Notes: generated from the letters alone by a model not told the origin. A DNA stretch of 64,000 nt from Capillidium heterosporum (GCA_016630905.1 WBMQ01000004.1:1054001-1118000), one strand, 5' to 3'. Positions 22,929-35,172 are shown, numbered from the stretch's first letter. A program made the numbers and translations.

Positions 22929-23926
22929 GTAACTCTATTTCGATGAATACCGTTATTGATTGGTAAATAAAGTTGTCTTCTGGCATTTTACATACATAGA
23001 CTTTACTATCTTTGTAATTTAACTAGCTCAGCCACTATGTATTTGAGCATCATTTAAATGCTACATCTTTTATAGGTAGTATGTCTAGATATCTATTTTT
23101 GACATGTTGATATAAACCTCCTTTTAAAATAGTTTGCAAGTTTGAAGCGGGAGTAAAATACATGACATCTAAATTAATCTGTACCTTTGCTACATATCGT
23201 ATAAAAGATAGGCTTATATATCTAAAAAGCGATAGCGATCAATATAAGTTTACCTAAAAGTATTGTATTAAAGCCCATTCAAGCCTATAATTGTACAACG
23301 CTACTAATATTGATGTTGTAACAGATGCTTCTTTGCTATAAGCCTATTGAAGGAAAGTCTATGCTATATTGAATATTTAAATGAGATATGAAGTGATGTA
23401 TCGATTTTGATACAATCAAATGTGAGAACTTAATCAAGAACATAAGTAGATCCTAAGCTGCTGCTGATATCGCTCAAAGTTTCACTAGCCAACACAAGTG
23501 CCAGTTAGTGAAGACGTTCGTCTAGGGCTCCACTAGCGAAGGGAAGCGACTAACTACGCTTTCCAACGACTCAGTGGTCCCATTTTTGTTTTTGACATAA
23601 AAGACTGTTGTTTGCCATCGATTTGGGTTTTGTAGGCTCGAATTGGCTTGCAAGTTGTGGGATCAAATTCTTTTGTTTATTCAATCATGTCGAAAGGAAA
23701 CTGGAAGTGTAAAACCAAAGTTTGGAAATTTTTGAAAAATCTTCTATCTAGTTTTAGGTAAGTTTATTATAGAGAATTGGAATTTTTAAATGAAGCATCC
23801 ATCAACATCCATCGATAGATTTTCGTTTATTTGCAGCCATCGTATTTAGAACATGCCATTAACATATTTTTCTAGTAGTCTTTAAATTTCATCAAGAGAC
23901 CCCTTGAACACAGAATAATATCAAAG
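22929..23926. other. Intergenic with P0 promoter and leader
   Basis: The right part probably holds the 5' leader of the P0 gene. An upstream ATG at 23687 and a GTAAGT at 23759–23764 with a TTTGCAG acceptor near 23836 suggest a leader intron. No other gene seen. Confidence 0.35.
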
Positions 23927-25013
23927 ATGTCAAAGGGAGACAAGAAGAATAAGTATTTCAGCAGCTTGCGCCGTTGCCTCGACACCTACAAGTCCATCTT
24001 CATTGTCAATGTCGACAACGTTACCTCCAACCAGATGCACCAGATTCGTGCTTCCCTCCGTGGTCAGGCCGAAATTTTGATGGGTAAGAACACCCAAATT
24101 CGCAGAGCCTTCAAGAACTTCCTTCCTGAACTTCCCCAGCTCGAGCGTCTTTTGCCCTTCGTTCGTGGTAACATTGGTTTCGTCTTCACCAACTCCGACT
24201 TGAAGGATGTCCGTGACAAAGTTTTGGCCAACAAGGTCGCCGCCCCTGCCAAGGCCGGTGTCATTGCCCCTCTCGATGTCTACATCCCCGCCGGTAACAC
24301 CGGTATGGAGCCCGGTAAGACCTCCTTCTTCCAGGCCTTGGGTGTCCCCACCAAGATTACCAAGGGTATGATTGAAATTATCAACGAGGTCCATCTTATC
24401 AAGAAGGACACCAAGGTTGGTCCCTCCGAAGCTATCCTTTTGGGTATGATGAAGATCCAGCCCTTCACCTACGGTATGACCGTTGTCCAGGTCTACGATG
24501 ACGGTAACACCTTCCCCCCCTCCGTTTTGGATATCGACGAGTCCGTCCTCCTCGGCAACTTCTTCAGCTCCTTGTCCACCATTGCCGCTATCTCCTTGGC
24601 CCTCAACTACCCCACTTTGGCCTCCGTCCCCCACTCCCTCATCAACACCTACAAGAACGTCCTCGCCGTATCTGTTGAGACCGAGTACACCTTCCCCGGT
24701 TCCGAGAAGGTAAGTTTTCTGTTTTATTTAGTTTTTTTTATCCTGATGAACTAATATTCTGTTTGAGCTTTTCATGATATTTCAACACATACTCTAATTT
24801 TTTCCTGATCCAACTTTTGACATTTTACTATTAATACTCTGTTGAATATCTATTAACTATATATAATAGATCAAGGCTTACCTCGCTGATCCTTCCGCCT
24901 TTGCTGCTGCTGCTCCCGTTGCCTCCAATGCTCCCGCCGCCGCTGCTGCTGCCGCCCCTGTCGTAGAGGAGGAAGAGGAAGATGATGATGTTGACTTCGA
25001 TTTGTTCGATTAA
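23927..25013 (+). CDS. RPP0: Large-subunit ribosomal stalk protein P0
   Basis: Eukaryotic P0 (uL10), the base of the 60S stalk that binds P1/P2 and elongation factors. Two exons, 23927–24709 and 24870–25013, about 309 residues. It starts [19 protein letters not shown] and carries the rRNA-binding region with [18 protein letters not shown] and [11 protein letters not shown]. The second exon encodes an Ala-rich hinge and the acidic P-protein tail [15 protein letters not shown], a form of the conserved C-terminus that contacts GTPase factors. Codon use is strikingly C-ending and GC-rich compared with neighbours, as expected of a very highly expressed gene. The reverse strand also shows a long open frame, a by-product of that codon bias. 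Confidence 0.97.
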
Positions 25014-25192
25014 GTTAACTAACCATATAAATCTCTGATTTATTTATTTAAAAATGTTGAATATTCTATGTTTTTCTTGATTTTACATGCTATATTCACC
25101 TTTAATTTTTTCAACATTTGTTTAATATATGTTTTTAAGGCTAAATCTACAAATAAAGGTATGGTATGTGAAAATATTTATTTCAATTGTAT

Positions 25193-25805
25193 TCAATAGT
25201 CATCCCTATTATTCTGGTTCCCCGACCTGTAGATATTGTTTATATCTATGCAGGCAAACTTGCCGTTGAATCCCATGCACTTGGTATTCCTACAGTTGCA
25301 GCCGAACTTGCGGTACCTGTTATCTACACATAAATAGTAACCTCCGTCAGTTAGCGCAGAACCCGTCGCCTGACCTACACCCATATCTATTAGGATCGCC
25401 ACCGTAGATGTAGTTGCCTAAAATTAAATTAGGTTCGGGGCCACATATGTCCGGTCCGGGTCCAGGTGGGTAACGACGGTATTCACAGCTGAAACTATCG
25501 TCATCTTCGACACAGGTCGTATCTTTACATCCACAGTACTTCTTGCAGTACTCGCCATCCTTACAGATGTAGTAACCACCATCTTTGGCGCAGTACCCTT
25601 CACCTTCGCGGCAGTAGTTGGAGTAACTTCGAGTGGGTAGCCAACCGATCCTACATCCAGGCTCTGGGTAACACTGGTAATCATCGTCGTCATAGTCATA
25701 ATGCCGTTTATTCAAGCTTAACTTTGGGTTGGGGCTCTGATCTGGTGTGATGGTAGCTAAAATTTGGCCAAGTAGTGTTGTTAAAATTATTGATTTCGAT
25801 AGCAT
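25193..25805 (-). CDS. Secreted protein with two Cys-rich repeats, second repeat out of frame
   Basis: Begins MLSKSIILTTLLGQILA, a signal peptide, then a Tyr/Asp-rich linker (HYDYDDDDYQCYPEP). Repeat 1 reads CREGEGYCAKDGGYYICKDG… CGCKDTTC…FSC. A Pro/Gly linker (YPPGPGPDICGPEP) leads to repeat 2: CRSGDGFCAN, a TGA, then in the next frame DGGYYLCVDN… CNCRNTKC…FAC. Alignment of the repeats shows that one extra base between 25346 and 25358 breaks the frame; without it the protein would run to DDY at 25193 (about 203 residues). A TATA-like run lies near 25862. The repeat resembles small disulfide-rich modules of secreted fungal proteins; I cannot name the family. As read, the product ends after FCAN. 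Confidence 0.7.
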
Positions 25806-26241
25806 TGCTTGAGTTTATTTTTTGATATTTTGAAAAATTGGACCTTGTAACTTGAGACAGCAAGTATATATATAGTTTTTGATTAATATTAGTTTGGGAT
25901 TTTCGTGGATGTAGATTGTATTTTACTTGAGTAAATCAACTGTCAATTCATTCTTGATCGACTGTTGATGCTCAGAACATTGGAAATTATAGTGAAAATA
26001 GGGCTTGAATTTATCGGTTTAAAATTATATAGGAGTACTGCAATGTAATTTTTAGCATATATGTGAAAAGCTATTATGCGTATATATTGAATGATATATT
26101 GCAAATATTTGTAAATTATAGGATAGTGTTATTTCAGACATTACTATTTTATAAAATTAAATTACAATCTACATACAAACTGCTTAATACATTCATTTAT
26201 TAATCTTAGGATGTCCAAACACTTTAAAGGGATGTAGTTCA
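25806..26241. other. Intergenic
   Basis: Contains the promoter of the Cys-rich protein (TATATATA run near 25862–25874) and the 3' flank of the lipase gene. Confidence 0.4.
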
Positions 26242-27737
26242 TCATTTATCAAAGGTATAAGGTAAAACTTCCAAATTGGAAGTGACAAAGTAGGATTCCG
26301 ACCCTACTTTTGGATTCGCTAAAGATCCCAACTTCAAGCTGTTGAAGACAAAGTTAGAGGAAACCTCATACACGTGCTGAGACTGCTTTATAAATTCGAA
26401 GACGACAAAAATATGAGGCATATGCTCATAGAGGTAGAAGTGGACTTGGTTGGCACCCTGGTTCCTGGTTAAGTTTCGCTACAAACTGGATGTTCTCATC
26501 CTTCAGCTTTTCAGCTTCACCAGTGATCTAAAGGAAACCAAAGTTAGAAGGAATTGGAACTAAAGCTTACAATCAACAGGTTTAGTCCTTTTAACTTGTC
26601 AGCGTATAATGGACTAACTAGTTTGTACTTTAAAAGCTTGTGGCTGCAGTAATAGTGTTGGTTCTCGTAGATATAGTCCTTAATCTCTGGATCGCAAGTC
26701 ATCAAAGTTTTTCGAGTGAAATACATATAGGTGGGCTCGAATTCTTTGAGGTAGTCGCAGTAGATCAAGGCTTCGTTCTCGTACTTAGGTCCAGGTAGGT
26801 AGTCGGTAAGGCTGGCCTTTAAGAAGGATGGGCTAGATAAAGTCAGATCTAACCATGGCGAAATTAACACACTGCCAGCAGGTAGAGGAATGTTGAGATC
26901 TTGAAGTAAAAGCAAAAAGGCAACCACCAACCCTTTTAAACCATATAAAAGTTAATAAAGTGTATATAGCTAAATAATTATATACCTCCTCCTAAACAAA
27001 ATATGTTAGCTTTTATCGTATATAAAGTATAATTCTTACCTGCGCTATCGCCAGATGCGATTATATTCTTAGGATCTAAATTCAAGCCTTGGGGGTCGGT
27101 AATGTAGAGGTAGCTAGCTAAAATGTCTTCCAAGGCACAGGGGAAAGGATGTTCAGGAGCCAACCTATATCCAAGGCCTTATAAAAATTTAGGATAACTT
27201 GCACAAGGATATATATTTACTTAGACATGGGATACCGTTCGTCTCCAGGATTTTACAAACCTGCTTGCGGTGAGTTACGATTGAGCCAAAGCAGTAGCCA
27301 CCGCCATGGCAATAGAGGACCATCTTGGACCTTTCAAATCTAGTCTTGACCGGGTAATAGATCTCATAGTTTAAATCTTCGCTGCTAAAATGATATCCCT
27401 TTGGCAATTCCAAAGTTATACCGTCACCTTTCAACTTACTACTGACTAAATCGAAAGCTTTCTGACGGTATTGATCTTCGACCTTTCCCTTTTTTATATG
27501 GACCGTGTTGATGTTTGGTTGATAATCGATGAACTCGAGGCGTGTTCTAAACCCTTTGAGCAAAGTCATTGGGACGTGTAGTAGCAGTTCTCGGGCCAAG
27601 TTAAAGGCTAGGTAGAAGGGTAAGCTCCAGGTGGGTTGTGGGGGTCCGTAGATGAAGTAGCAGTAGATGCTACGTACGGTTGTTTTTATTATTAGAAGCA
27701 GGTAGATAAAGTCGTCAATCAAGTTGTTGAAATCCAT
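26242..27737 (-). CDS. Hormone-sensitive-lipase-like alpha/beta hydrolase, one frame break and a 6-nt microexon
   Basis: Carboxylesterase/lipase of the HSL group, possibly acting on sterol esters or other lipids. The hydrophobic N-terminus (DDFIYLLLIIKTTVRSIYC) suggests membrane anchoring. Motifs: oxyanion hole YCHGGGYCFGS; SLGYRLAPEHPFPCALED; nucleophile elbow GDSAGGGLVVA; SVLISPWLDLTL; ITGEAEKLKDE; and the His region YLYEHMPHIFVVFEF. The elbow needs a 6-nt exon (26986–26991). One extra G in the coding strand (CC at 26464–26465) breaks the frame before NQGANQVHFYLYEH. The start at 27737 is chosen because the upstream ATG at 27773 lies only a few bases after the TATA box. The catalytic triad is intact if the frame is restored. 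Confidence 0.82.
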
Positions 27738-27776
27738 TGTTCGTATTAGTTGCTGATGCTGGTAAATACTCATACA

Positions 27777-27784
27777 TTTATATA
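27777..27784 (-). promoter_or_regulatory. TATA box of the lipase gene
   Basis: TATATAAA on the minus strand, about 40 bp before the ATG at 27737; it excludes the ATG at 27773 as the start. Confidence 0.55.
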
Positions 27785-29582
27785 TCTGTATTTAATTACG
27801 TGACAAAGGGGCTACGTTGTAAGGTTTGTCAAGATATAGAACTCAACAAGTTCAATCCTATTAGTTGTTACTCATATACTTTCAATAACCCTTGTTCAAT
27901 GCCTTAATTTTTAAGGAGTCCTGACAAAGGGATGGTCGTGATCATTACAGGGATACCCATACTTTTACCCAGTACTTGATTTGGAGTTCGGGTAAGCCTT
28001 TGCCGCACTCGCTGGAATAGGCAAAGTATCCTTGTCTAAAATTCAGGCCATATTTATAAAGTAGAATGAATTCAAGGATTCTAGGTAAATGATTTCCTTT
28101 CACCTAGATGCTGTTTGGTAGATATAAGTATAGCTTTTGATAAAACTATGGAAGCTTAGACATATGTAATGTTCTTTTATCAACCCGATGAAACTCCACA
28201 GTTGAATGCCTTTTAGCTTGGGATTAATTTCCGATTGTAAGTTTGCAAACCACCAGCATTTTATATATCTGATTGCTGTTTGCTGGTATAGTCATGAATT
28301 GCATCTTTTATTTGAAAACCTGCAGTATGTAAAAAATTGCAAGTTGACTTTGAACCTGCAAATATATATGCTTTTATTATGTTGGAAGTTGAAAGTTGAA
28401 AGTCTTTCGATGCTTGGTCAACTAATTCACAAATATCGGCCAACAATTTAGACCGACACAACTTTCATCACAAAAGCTTAATATAGCTATCTAATACTTG
28501 GCTGAAGCATTTAGCTAATTAAATCGGTATATTAGACTTAGGATCATTAAATAGATAGCAATTATACTAAATCTGAATGTACTATTAATAATCAAATGGC
28601 CTTTTAGAGTATCTATAGACAGTATAAACAAAAGCCAATAAGTAGTTACTTTTACAACGTATATAAGCTCCAAGTCTTACATCCAATAGTAGACATACGC
28701 AGTTTCCATATAGCAACGGGTATATGAACGAAAAGTCCAAGTATTATGAATTTGAAGCCTAAACTCATGTATAAAAAGCTATAGCGTAAAATTTAACCAC
28801 TGTAGCCCCGCTTTGACCTTCGCTTAGTTTTGCTCTCAAACGCCAACCAAAACACATGTTCTACCAAACCCTTATCAAAATCAACTTTCCCACACCTTCT
28901 AATAAGACATCCTACTCCAACTTTAAAGCAAACCAAAAAGGTATGGAACCTCGAAGCTTTCCCTATTCTTTAGTAAAAATAGTGGACTAGAAACTTTATG
29001 TTGTAGACCTAAAACTAAAGTATCATGATACGTTTTAAAGTTAGGACTATTTATACAAATGTCCTTAAACTTTTGGGTAAATAAAGTTTTGTATCCATCC
29101 CTTGAATTTTATTATAAAGAGTTGGTGTGGAGTTACAGGAAGCTGCAAGCTGAAATTTACTTGCAAAAATGGAGAAAGTGGCGACGAAAACACAGTCACA
29201 AAACTTTATTTTCTTAAAATGTTGAGATCAGCAATAATTTGACATTCAAGAGGTCGATCAAGTTCAGAACTTTTAGACGGGGCTCCAAATTAGCATAAAC
29301 TTACAATATACAGCTTAGAAATCAACCACTTTTAATTGGAAGTTAAAATTGAAACGAGACCTACAGCCAACACAGCTGCTTGGCAAAGGTCAAAATAGAG
29401 AACAAACACACACTTAGGAAAGGTGACTTTATTGGTTAGAGACGTTTGGGAAAAGAAAACCAAACTAAAAGTTAAAACAGGAGGAATTCAATCCTATGCA
29501 AATATTAAAAATATGGATCAGAACTCGGCATGAGTCAATGGTTGAAGATATACACTTATCGGTCAAATCAGATCGAATCACA
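27785..29582. other. Intergenic, about 1.8 kb
   Basis: A TATAAAAA near 28769 is followed at 28856 by a short frame (MFYQTLIKINFPTPSNKTS…) that reaches a GTATGG donor-like site, then a stop soon after. It could be a tiny gene but has no second line of support. Overlapping 66- and 81-codon frames on opposite strands at 28206–28461 are not called. Confidence 0.3.
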
Positions 29583-30222
29583 TCAGTCCAAGAATCGGCC
29601 TTCCAAGATCATATCACGCATAGGTGAAGCAGGACGTCCCGGCATCTTCTCAGCCGCATCGAACCAAGGCTGGTTCGAGTAAGAGCTGGAGGTCTTGGGG
29701 TAGTCGGTTGTAGATTTGGAGCGCAGGTTGAACCCCCACTTTTTCGGCAAGGTGCATAGTATCTACTTCGGAGGTAGAGTAAGTACGTCCTTTGCGAACA
29801 GGGCGCCTACCTTCATTCACTGGTTTGGGAGCAGTGGGCTCACCAGTGCTTGGGAAGGCTTCCAAGCCAGTGCTACTTTGGCGTGACGAGTTGTTGGTGC
29901 TACCTTGACTTGGTAACTGAAAGAAGGGAGTGGCCAAGGAGCTGGCACCAATGTTTAAGGACATGCGCCTGCGTATAGGGTGGCTAGGGTTTGGATTGGA
30001 ATCCATGCTGGCCTGCGACCCAAGGGACGATATAGGTGAAGGTGGCGAGAAGTTGGGCATCTTTGGGGGTGGTGAAGTGGCGAACATGCCGTAGTTGCTG
30101 CCTTTACTACTAGGTAAGGAGCTGTAGAAGCCAGACCAGGAGTTGAAGGAGCTTCGCTTGTTACGGTTGGTGTCGATAGTTATGGGCTGGGATCCGGTCA
30201 AGCGGTTGTTGTTGTTTTCCAT
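29583..30222 (-). CDS. Ser/Pro-rich basic protein with conserved-looking C-terminus, one frame break
   Basis: About 210 residues if one base is ignored. Low-complexity and polar, with RRRMSLNIG and RPVRKGRTYSTSE motifs that look like basophilic kinase sites. The zero frame ends at 29650 with an odd hydrophobic tail. Shortening the coding-strand AAAAA run (T5 at 29740–29744) by one gives a smooth continuation, AEKWGFNLRSKSTTDYPKTS, then NQPWFDAAEK, PGRPASPMRDMILEGRFLD and TGA at 29583–29585. That ending looks like the conserved tail of a family of fungal low-complexity proteins, but I cannot name it. A TATAAATA box lies about 75 bp upstream. A role as a phosphorylated regulator is a guess. Confidence 0.6.
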
Positions 30223-30296
30223 ATTTGATGCTTTAAAAATTTTCCAACTTTAAGTGAAGAACTGATAAAGGTTGAATTGAATTGGAGGTTGCCAAC

Positions 30297-30304
30297 TATT
30301 TATA
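30297..30304 (-). promoter_or_regulatory. TATA box of the Ser/Pro-rich protein gene
   Basis: TATAAATA on the minus strand, about 75–80 bp before the ATG at 30222. Confidence 0.5.
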
Positions 30305-32160
30305 CTTTTCAACGAAACTTGGTCAACAATTTTATGCAATGTGGGGTAGTCTGACCTAAACATTTCTGGCCAATCGTTCCAAGGTATCTCTGGTGTGATC
30401 TCAAAGTTAGTTAATGCAGGTTAGAAACTTTCGTTTAGTTGATTTTATATCCTTTTGTTTCGAAGCTAAGTAAAAGTAGAGTGACAATACAAATACCAAC
30501 TGGGTATAATCCTGTTGGTAAAAGACAAATATATCAGGTACAGCTATTTCACCCCAACGACCTTGTCACACCTTTACGACTATGAGAAAGTGGGCTTTAT
30601 TGCCAACCAGTTCGGTCTTGCTTCTGTTCAATCATAAGATTCATGTGGGAGGGGAATAGTAGAACTAATGACGAATTTGCCTATCAGAACCAAAGGTTCT
30701 AAAACCAATACATCTTATGAATGTGGGAAATTTAGGCATAAGTCATGCTCTTTAGATCACTTTTAATTGTCTTTTAGCGTAATCAATATCCTTCAAGCTT
30801 TGGAGATAACCAGATACATGGCTAGAAACTGCCCCTCTTTGTTGTAAAATGCTTGACGAATTTCTAATAGGATGGACTACTGGGTATCTAGACAATATTT
30901 ATAAACAAAGGCAGTGCTAAAGGCAACTTCTGTTCAAAATTAACTGGGCTGTCTTTATTAAAATTCACAATAGTACTTACTAAATTGTGCAAATTCAGGG
31001 AAGTTAATTCCAAACAATATAGTATGCAGTTTGAGCATTGTCCTTTGAAATTGTATTACAGAACGCACAAGGCTGTAACAAGTCGCTGTAGATATTCGAC
31101 ATCACTAATAGGCCCAAATCCAAGACATTTCATTAGAATATATGCTGATGCCCAGTTATATTGATCAATTTACCCTAATTTACAATCACCTCGAAAATCT
31201 TATAGCGGGCTAATGGTTCGGTTTCATTAAATTTGAGTTGGTACCTGTGTCAGTCGAATTCTTCATTTGCAGCGTATGCGTTACTAATATATAAACGAAA
31301 TAGTTGTACTTGAAAAGTACTTTTGATCTATATTTAAGATAATGGGAAAACATTTTGCAATTTATTAGTACCATTATAAATTCGACACCAGCTGACTTAT
31401 GCCAACTTGTTCGTACTTGCAGCGTGCCAACTTTTGATTCCAAATTGGCTATTTATAAACTGAGTGACTGTTTTTTAAATCTTGACTAATACAAAAGGCG
31501 ACCTAATCCACCTCAGGTCTAAAGTTTGGCCTAGGGATGATTTGATACTTTGTTAGCTTCAAGTAGCTTATAGATTGCAGCTACTCCGTTTCAAATTGGT
31601 GGTATTGATTCTTCATCTATTGGGAGGTTCATGGCACTTTGTAATAGGGATGATGAAATTGAAGTGACCATTTGAAATACACTCGTATAATGTTGTAGTT
31701 ATGTGTAAAAGCTTTCAGATTAGATTACCTTTTGCTAACTGATTGGTAAGGGAAGTTTCATATGGTTCTGTAGACATTTTATATGTGCTTTGGAAATTTA
31801 TATAGTGATATATAGAAAGGAATCCACTGTTTGAGTTTGTTTAAACATTATAAAATAGCCTAGAAAATAGCCTTATAAATTACAAATTAAGTATACCAGA
31901 ATAATAGTATATATTTTAACTCTAAGGCAAATAATTTGGAATTCTATATGTCCATATCCTTTGCATTACTCTATTGAATCCTATCCTTTAAAAGCTAACT
32001 ATAACTTACCACCTATACAGTCACACAGAAAGTATAATAAATAGTTTGTCATTTAAAGTTACAACTATAGTTATAATTTCTGATTTGTTTAGTTTGAATC
32101 TTGAAATTTATTCTCATGTTACTATATCTTGCTGCTCGCCTTCATTTTTTTACATCAATA
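30305..32160. other. Gene-poor intergenic DNA
   Basis: About 1.9 kb of AT-rich sequence. A 77-codon minus-strand frame (31210–31443) has no family signal. Nothing else seen. Confidence 0.4.
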
Positions 32161-32176
32161 ACTGCAATTAGGCTGC

Positions 32177-33180
32177 GATGCAGTCTATAAGTGAGTTACC
32201 ATCCAAAAGATCTTGGCCACTCATTTCAATTAAATATAAATAGCATTGCTATTTACAGATATGTGATGGTATTGGTATTGGCTATCGTTCTTCCATCCAC
32301 ACGATCAGACTTATTAATATCGACTCCAAGTCTCTTCAACTTTCTCATTGAACTTAACAACCAGGTTTCGTGTTCACATTTTACTCTATCTTCATTTCAC
32401 TTCCTATCAAAGCACACTGTCAGTAGGTTCTAAATAGAGTTCATGTCGAAAAATTGGCCAAGTAGCTAAATAAATACCTGTAGAAATGTCGATAACCTAT
32501 ATAGTGATAAGTAATTGTGTAGCTATCTAACTCTATAGGTAGTGAAAGATATAAAAAGAAGTTTACGTATTTTAGACAAGGTGGATGCCATCAACTTTAT
32601 TGAACAATGCGGTAGACTTCAAATACCACCAATTGATGGGAAGTTGTTATAAAATACTGTCTAAAGGAAGAACTGGATGGAGTTGATAAGTAGGTGGTTG
32701 CAGAGTTTATTAGATCGTCCAATGTGGATAAGCTGAGTGAACTGCTACGACTTTGTTGAGTATCCCAAAGGCGAAATAATTTAAAAATATACCAGTTTTG
32801 CAAAGCAATGCTGAGTCAAAAACACTGTACTTCAAGCTAGGGTTAAGAGTATCGAAGTTAAATATATTGGATGCCAAACCAAATTGGATTGCTTACTGTT
32901 TATTTCAAGACGTAGCATTGCCTTCAATTTAGTTTTTGCAAAGGTATTTATTGATACTGTATCGTTATACTATCACTTACATAGCTTAATATTCGATAAG
33001 GATGCAGTTGCCTTCAGTATGTTTATATTTTGACAAGTATGTGGAGGATCAAGCTATTAAACTAGAGCTACATATTCCATAAAGCAGTAGCAAGTTTTTG
33101 AAGGTGCTGTTAAAATTAGCAGGTCTAGAATTGAGTTTTTTATCTTGATTTCTTAGTCTTGCTAAAGACAATAAAGGCTA
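32177..33180 (+). pseudogene. Possible decayed protein gene
   Basis: From the ATG at 32177 (MQSISELPSKRSWPLIS) several short in-frame stretches follow in changing frames: SDLLISTPSLFNFLIELNNQ near 32310, RILDKVDAINFIEQCGRLQI near 32557, and LQLPSVCLYFDKYVEDQAIK near 33005. They are separated by stops. The spacing and composition look like a mutated multi-exon gene, perhaps of the F-box/LRR type, but no motif proves it. Confidence 0.22.
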
Positions 33181-33565
33181 GGGAAGTTCAAAACAAAGGT
33201 AGAACAGAAATCTTCCCACTATGAGGCAACTTTCAAGCTAATTGTACCCATTTTTAGATTATAGCAAGGTCTTCGTGTGCCCATATACTGCTATAAGAGT
33301 TCATATTAGCTTTAGGCTGAACCAATATACCCTTTATCAGATGGTCTGAGTCAATTTATACGAAATACCGGTTTATCCCGATGTCCGTTATTCTTCTCCA
33401 GCATCCGCCACACGATTGGTCCAGTTTTGTAAATTTTAATGAAAGCGGTGGCAAATCTAGTTATTCCATATTTTTATAGAACTTTGAAGTCTGAAAGTTG
33501 AACACAAAAGATTTGAATCATATTTGCCGTTTACGTAACCAGTCAAGTCATGCCAGAAAGTAGCC

Positions 33566-33574
33566 TATATAAAT
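33566..33574 (+). promoter_or_regulatory. TATA box of the aspartate aminotransferase gene
   Basis: TATATAAAT, about 60 bp before the ATG at 33630. Confidence 0.55.
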
Positions 33575-33629
33575 AAACCGTATGTACTCCTTTGTTGAAA
33601 GTTTTATTTAAAATTTTTACTTCACCAAA

Positions 33630-35172
33630 ATGTTCAGATCGAGAGCTTTAATCGCTACCAACTTCAACTTGAGTAAAAGGTTGATAAACACTTGGGCCAA
33701 AGTACCTATGGGTAAATTAACTAAACTTACTTTTATATATTGAGACGGATAGTTGCTAACCCTGTATTTTAACATAAAATGTAGGTCCTCCCGATGCCAT
33801 CTTAGGAATCACTGAAGCTTACAAGAAGGATACCTTCAACAAAAAGATGAATTTGGGTGTCGGTGCTTACCGTGATGATAACGGCAAACCTTTCGTATTG
33901 GATTGCGTTCGTAAGGTAAATTGATTTTTTATTCAAGAGATTCATCTCTATTTTCCATATTCATTTATTAAATTGTATTTAGGCGGAACGTAGCTTGCTG
34001 GATGCCAACCAAGATAAGGAGTACCTTGGAATTTTAGGGTTGAATTCTTTCGTCAAATCCTCCCAAGAATTGGCTTTCGGCAAAGGCTCCAAGGTTTTAA
34101 GTGAAAAATTGGTAGGTAGTTGAGCTTACTGCAAAGTTTTAACAAATATGTTTTGTAGGTAGCTACCACTCAATCTATCTCCGGTACTGGTGCCTTGAGA
34201 ATCGGCGGTGCCTTCTTGAGCAAATTCTACCCTGGTGCCAAGAAGATTTACTTGCCTACCCCAAGCTGGGGTAACCACACCCCTATTTTAAGGACAGTGG
34301 TTTAGAAGTAGGTAGCTACTCTTACTTCAACAAGAAGACCAACGGTTTGGATATCGAGGCTATGTTGACTGACCTTAAGGTAATCCTTAGCATATACATA
34401 AGTGCTTAATTAGCATCTATACTTTAGAACCTGCCCGACAACTCTTTAGTACTGCTGCATGCTTGTGCCCACAACCCTACCGGTGTTGACCCCACCAAAT
34501 CCCAGTGGAAAGAGATTGCTGATCTTGTTAAATCCAAGTCCCACTACATCTTCTTTGATATGGCCTATCAAGGTTTCGCCTCCGGCAACATCGACCAGGA
34601 CGCCTACGCCTTACGCCACTTCATCGACCAGGACATCCCTCTCTGCTTGAGTCAGTCCTTTGCCAAGAACATGGGTCTCTATGGTGAACGTATTGGCGCC
34701 TTCTCCATCGTCTGCAAGAGCGCTGAGGAAATGGCCAACGTCGAATCCCAGATCAAGATTCTTGTACGACCCATGTACTCTAACCCCCCTCTCAACGGCG
34801 CCCGCATCGTATCCAAAGTCTTGAACGACGAACAGCTGTACAAGCAGTGGTTGGATGAAGTTAAGCTTATGGCCGATAGAATCATCACCATGCGTACTCA
34901 GCTCAAATCCCATTTGGAAGGCTTTGGTTCCACTCACAACTGGAACCACATCACCGATCAGATCGGTATGTTCTGCTTCTCCGGTCTTACCCCCAACCAG
35001 GTACTTTTTAAAATTTATTCGGTTTGTATACTCATTTTTTGTTTTCTAGGTTGAGCAACTTAAGAACGAGTTCCATGTATATCTGACTAAGGATGGAAGA
35101 ATCTCCATGGCCGGTATCTCTTCCAACAACGTCGAGTACCTTGCCAAGGCTATCCACGAAGTTACTAAATAA
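33630..35172 (+). CDS. GOT2: Mitochondrial aspartate aminotransferase, one frame break
   Basis: PLP enzyme interconverting aspartate and oxaloacetate; part of the malate–aspartate shuttle. Six exons, about 420 residues. The N-terminus [18 protein letters not shown] is Arg-rich without acidic residues, a mitochondrial presequence. It is followed by [18 protein letters not shown] and [17 protein letters not shown], nearly identical to animal GOT2. Further: [52 protein letters not shown] (PLP Lys), [14 protein letters not shown] and [12 protein letters not shown], ending AIHEVTK. At 34286–34289 the T run has four bases where five are needed: the frame then reads NHTPIFKDSGLE as in homologues, otherwise a TAG follows. 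This is the only break in the window that needs a base added. Confidence 0.93.

Noticed and set aside
23930-24634. Long minus-strand open frame opposite RPP0 (234 codons)
   Set aside because: Artefact of the strongly C-ending codon bias of P0; Gly/Val/Glu-rich mirror translation with no features.
28206-28461. Overlapping 81- and 66-codon frames on opposite strands
   Set aside because: No promoter, domain or splice support for either strand.
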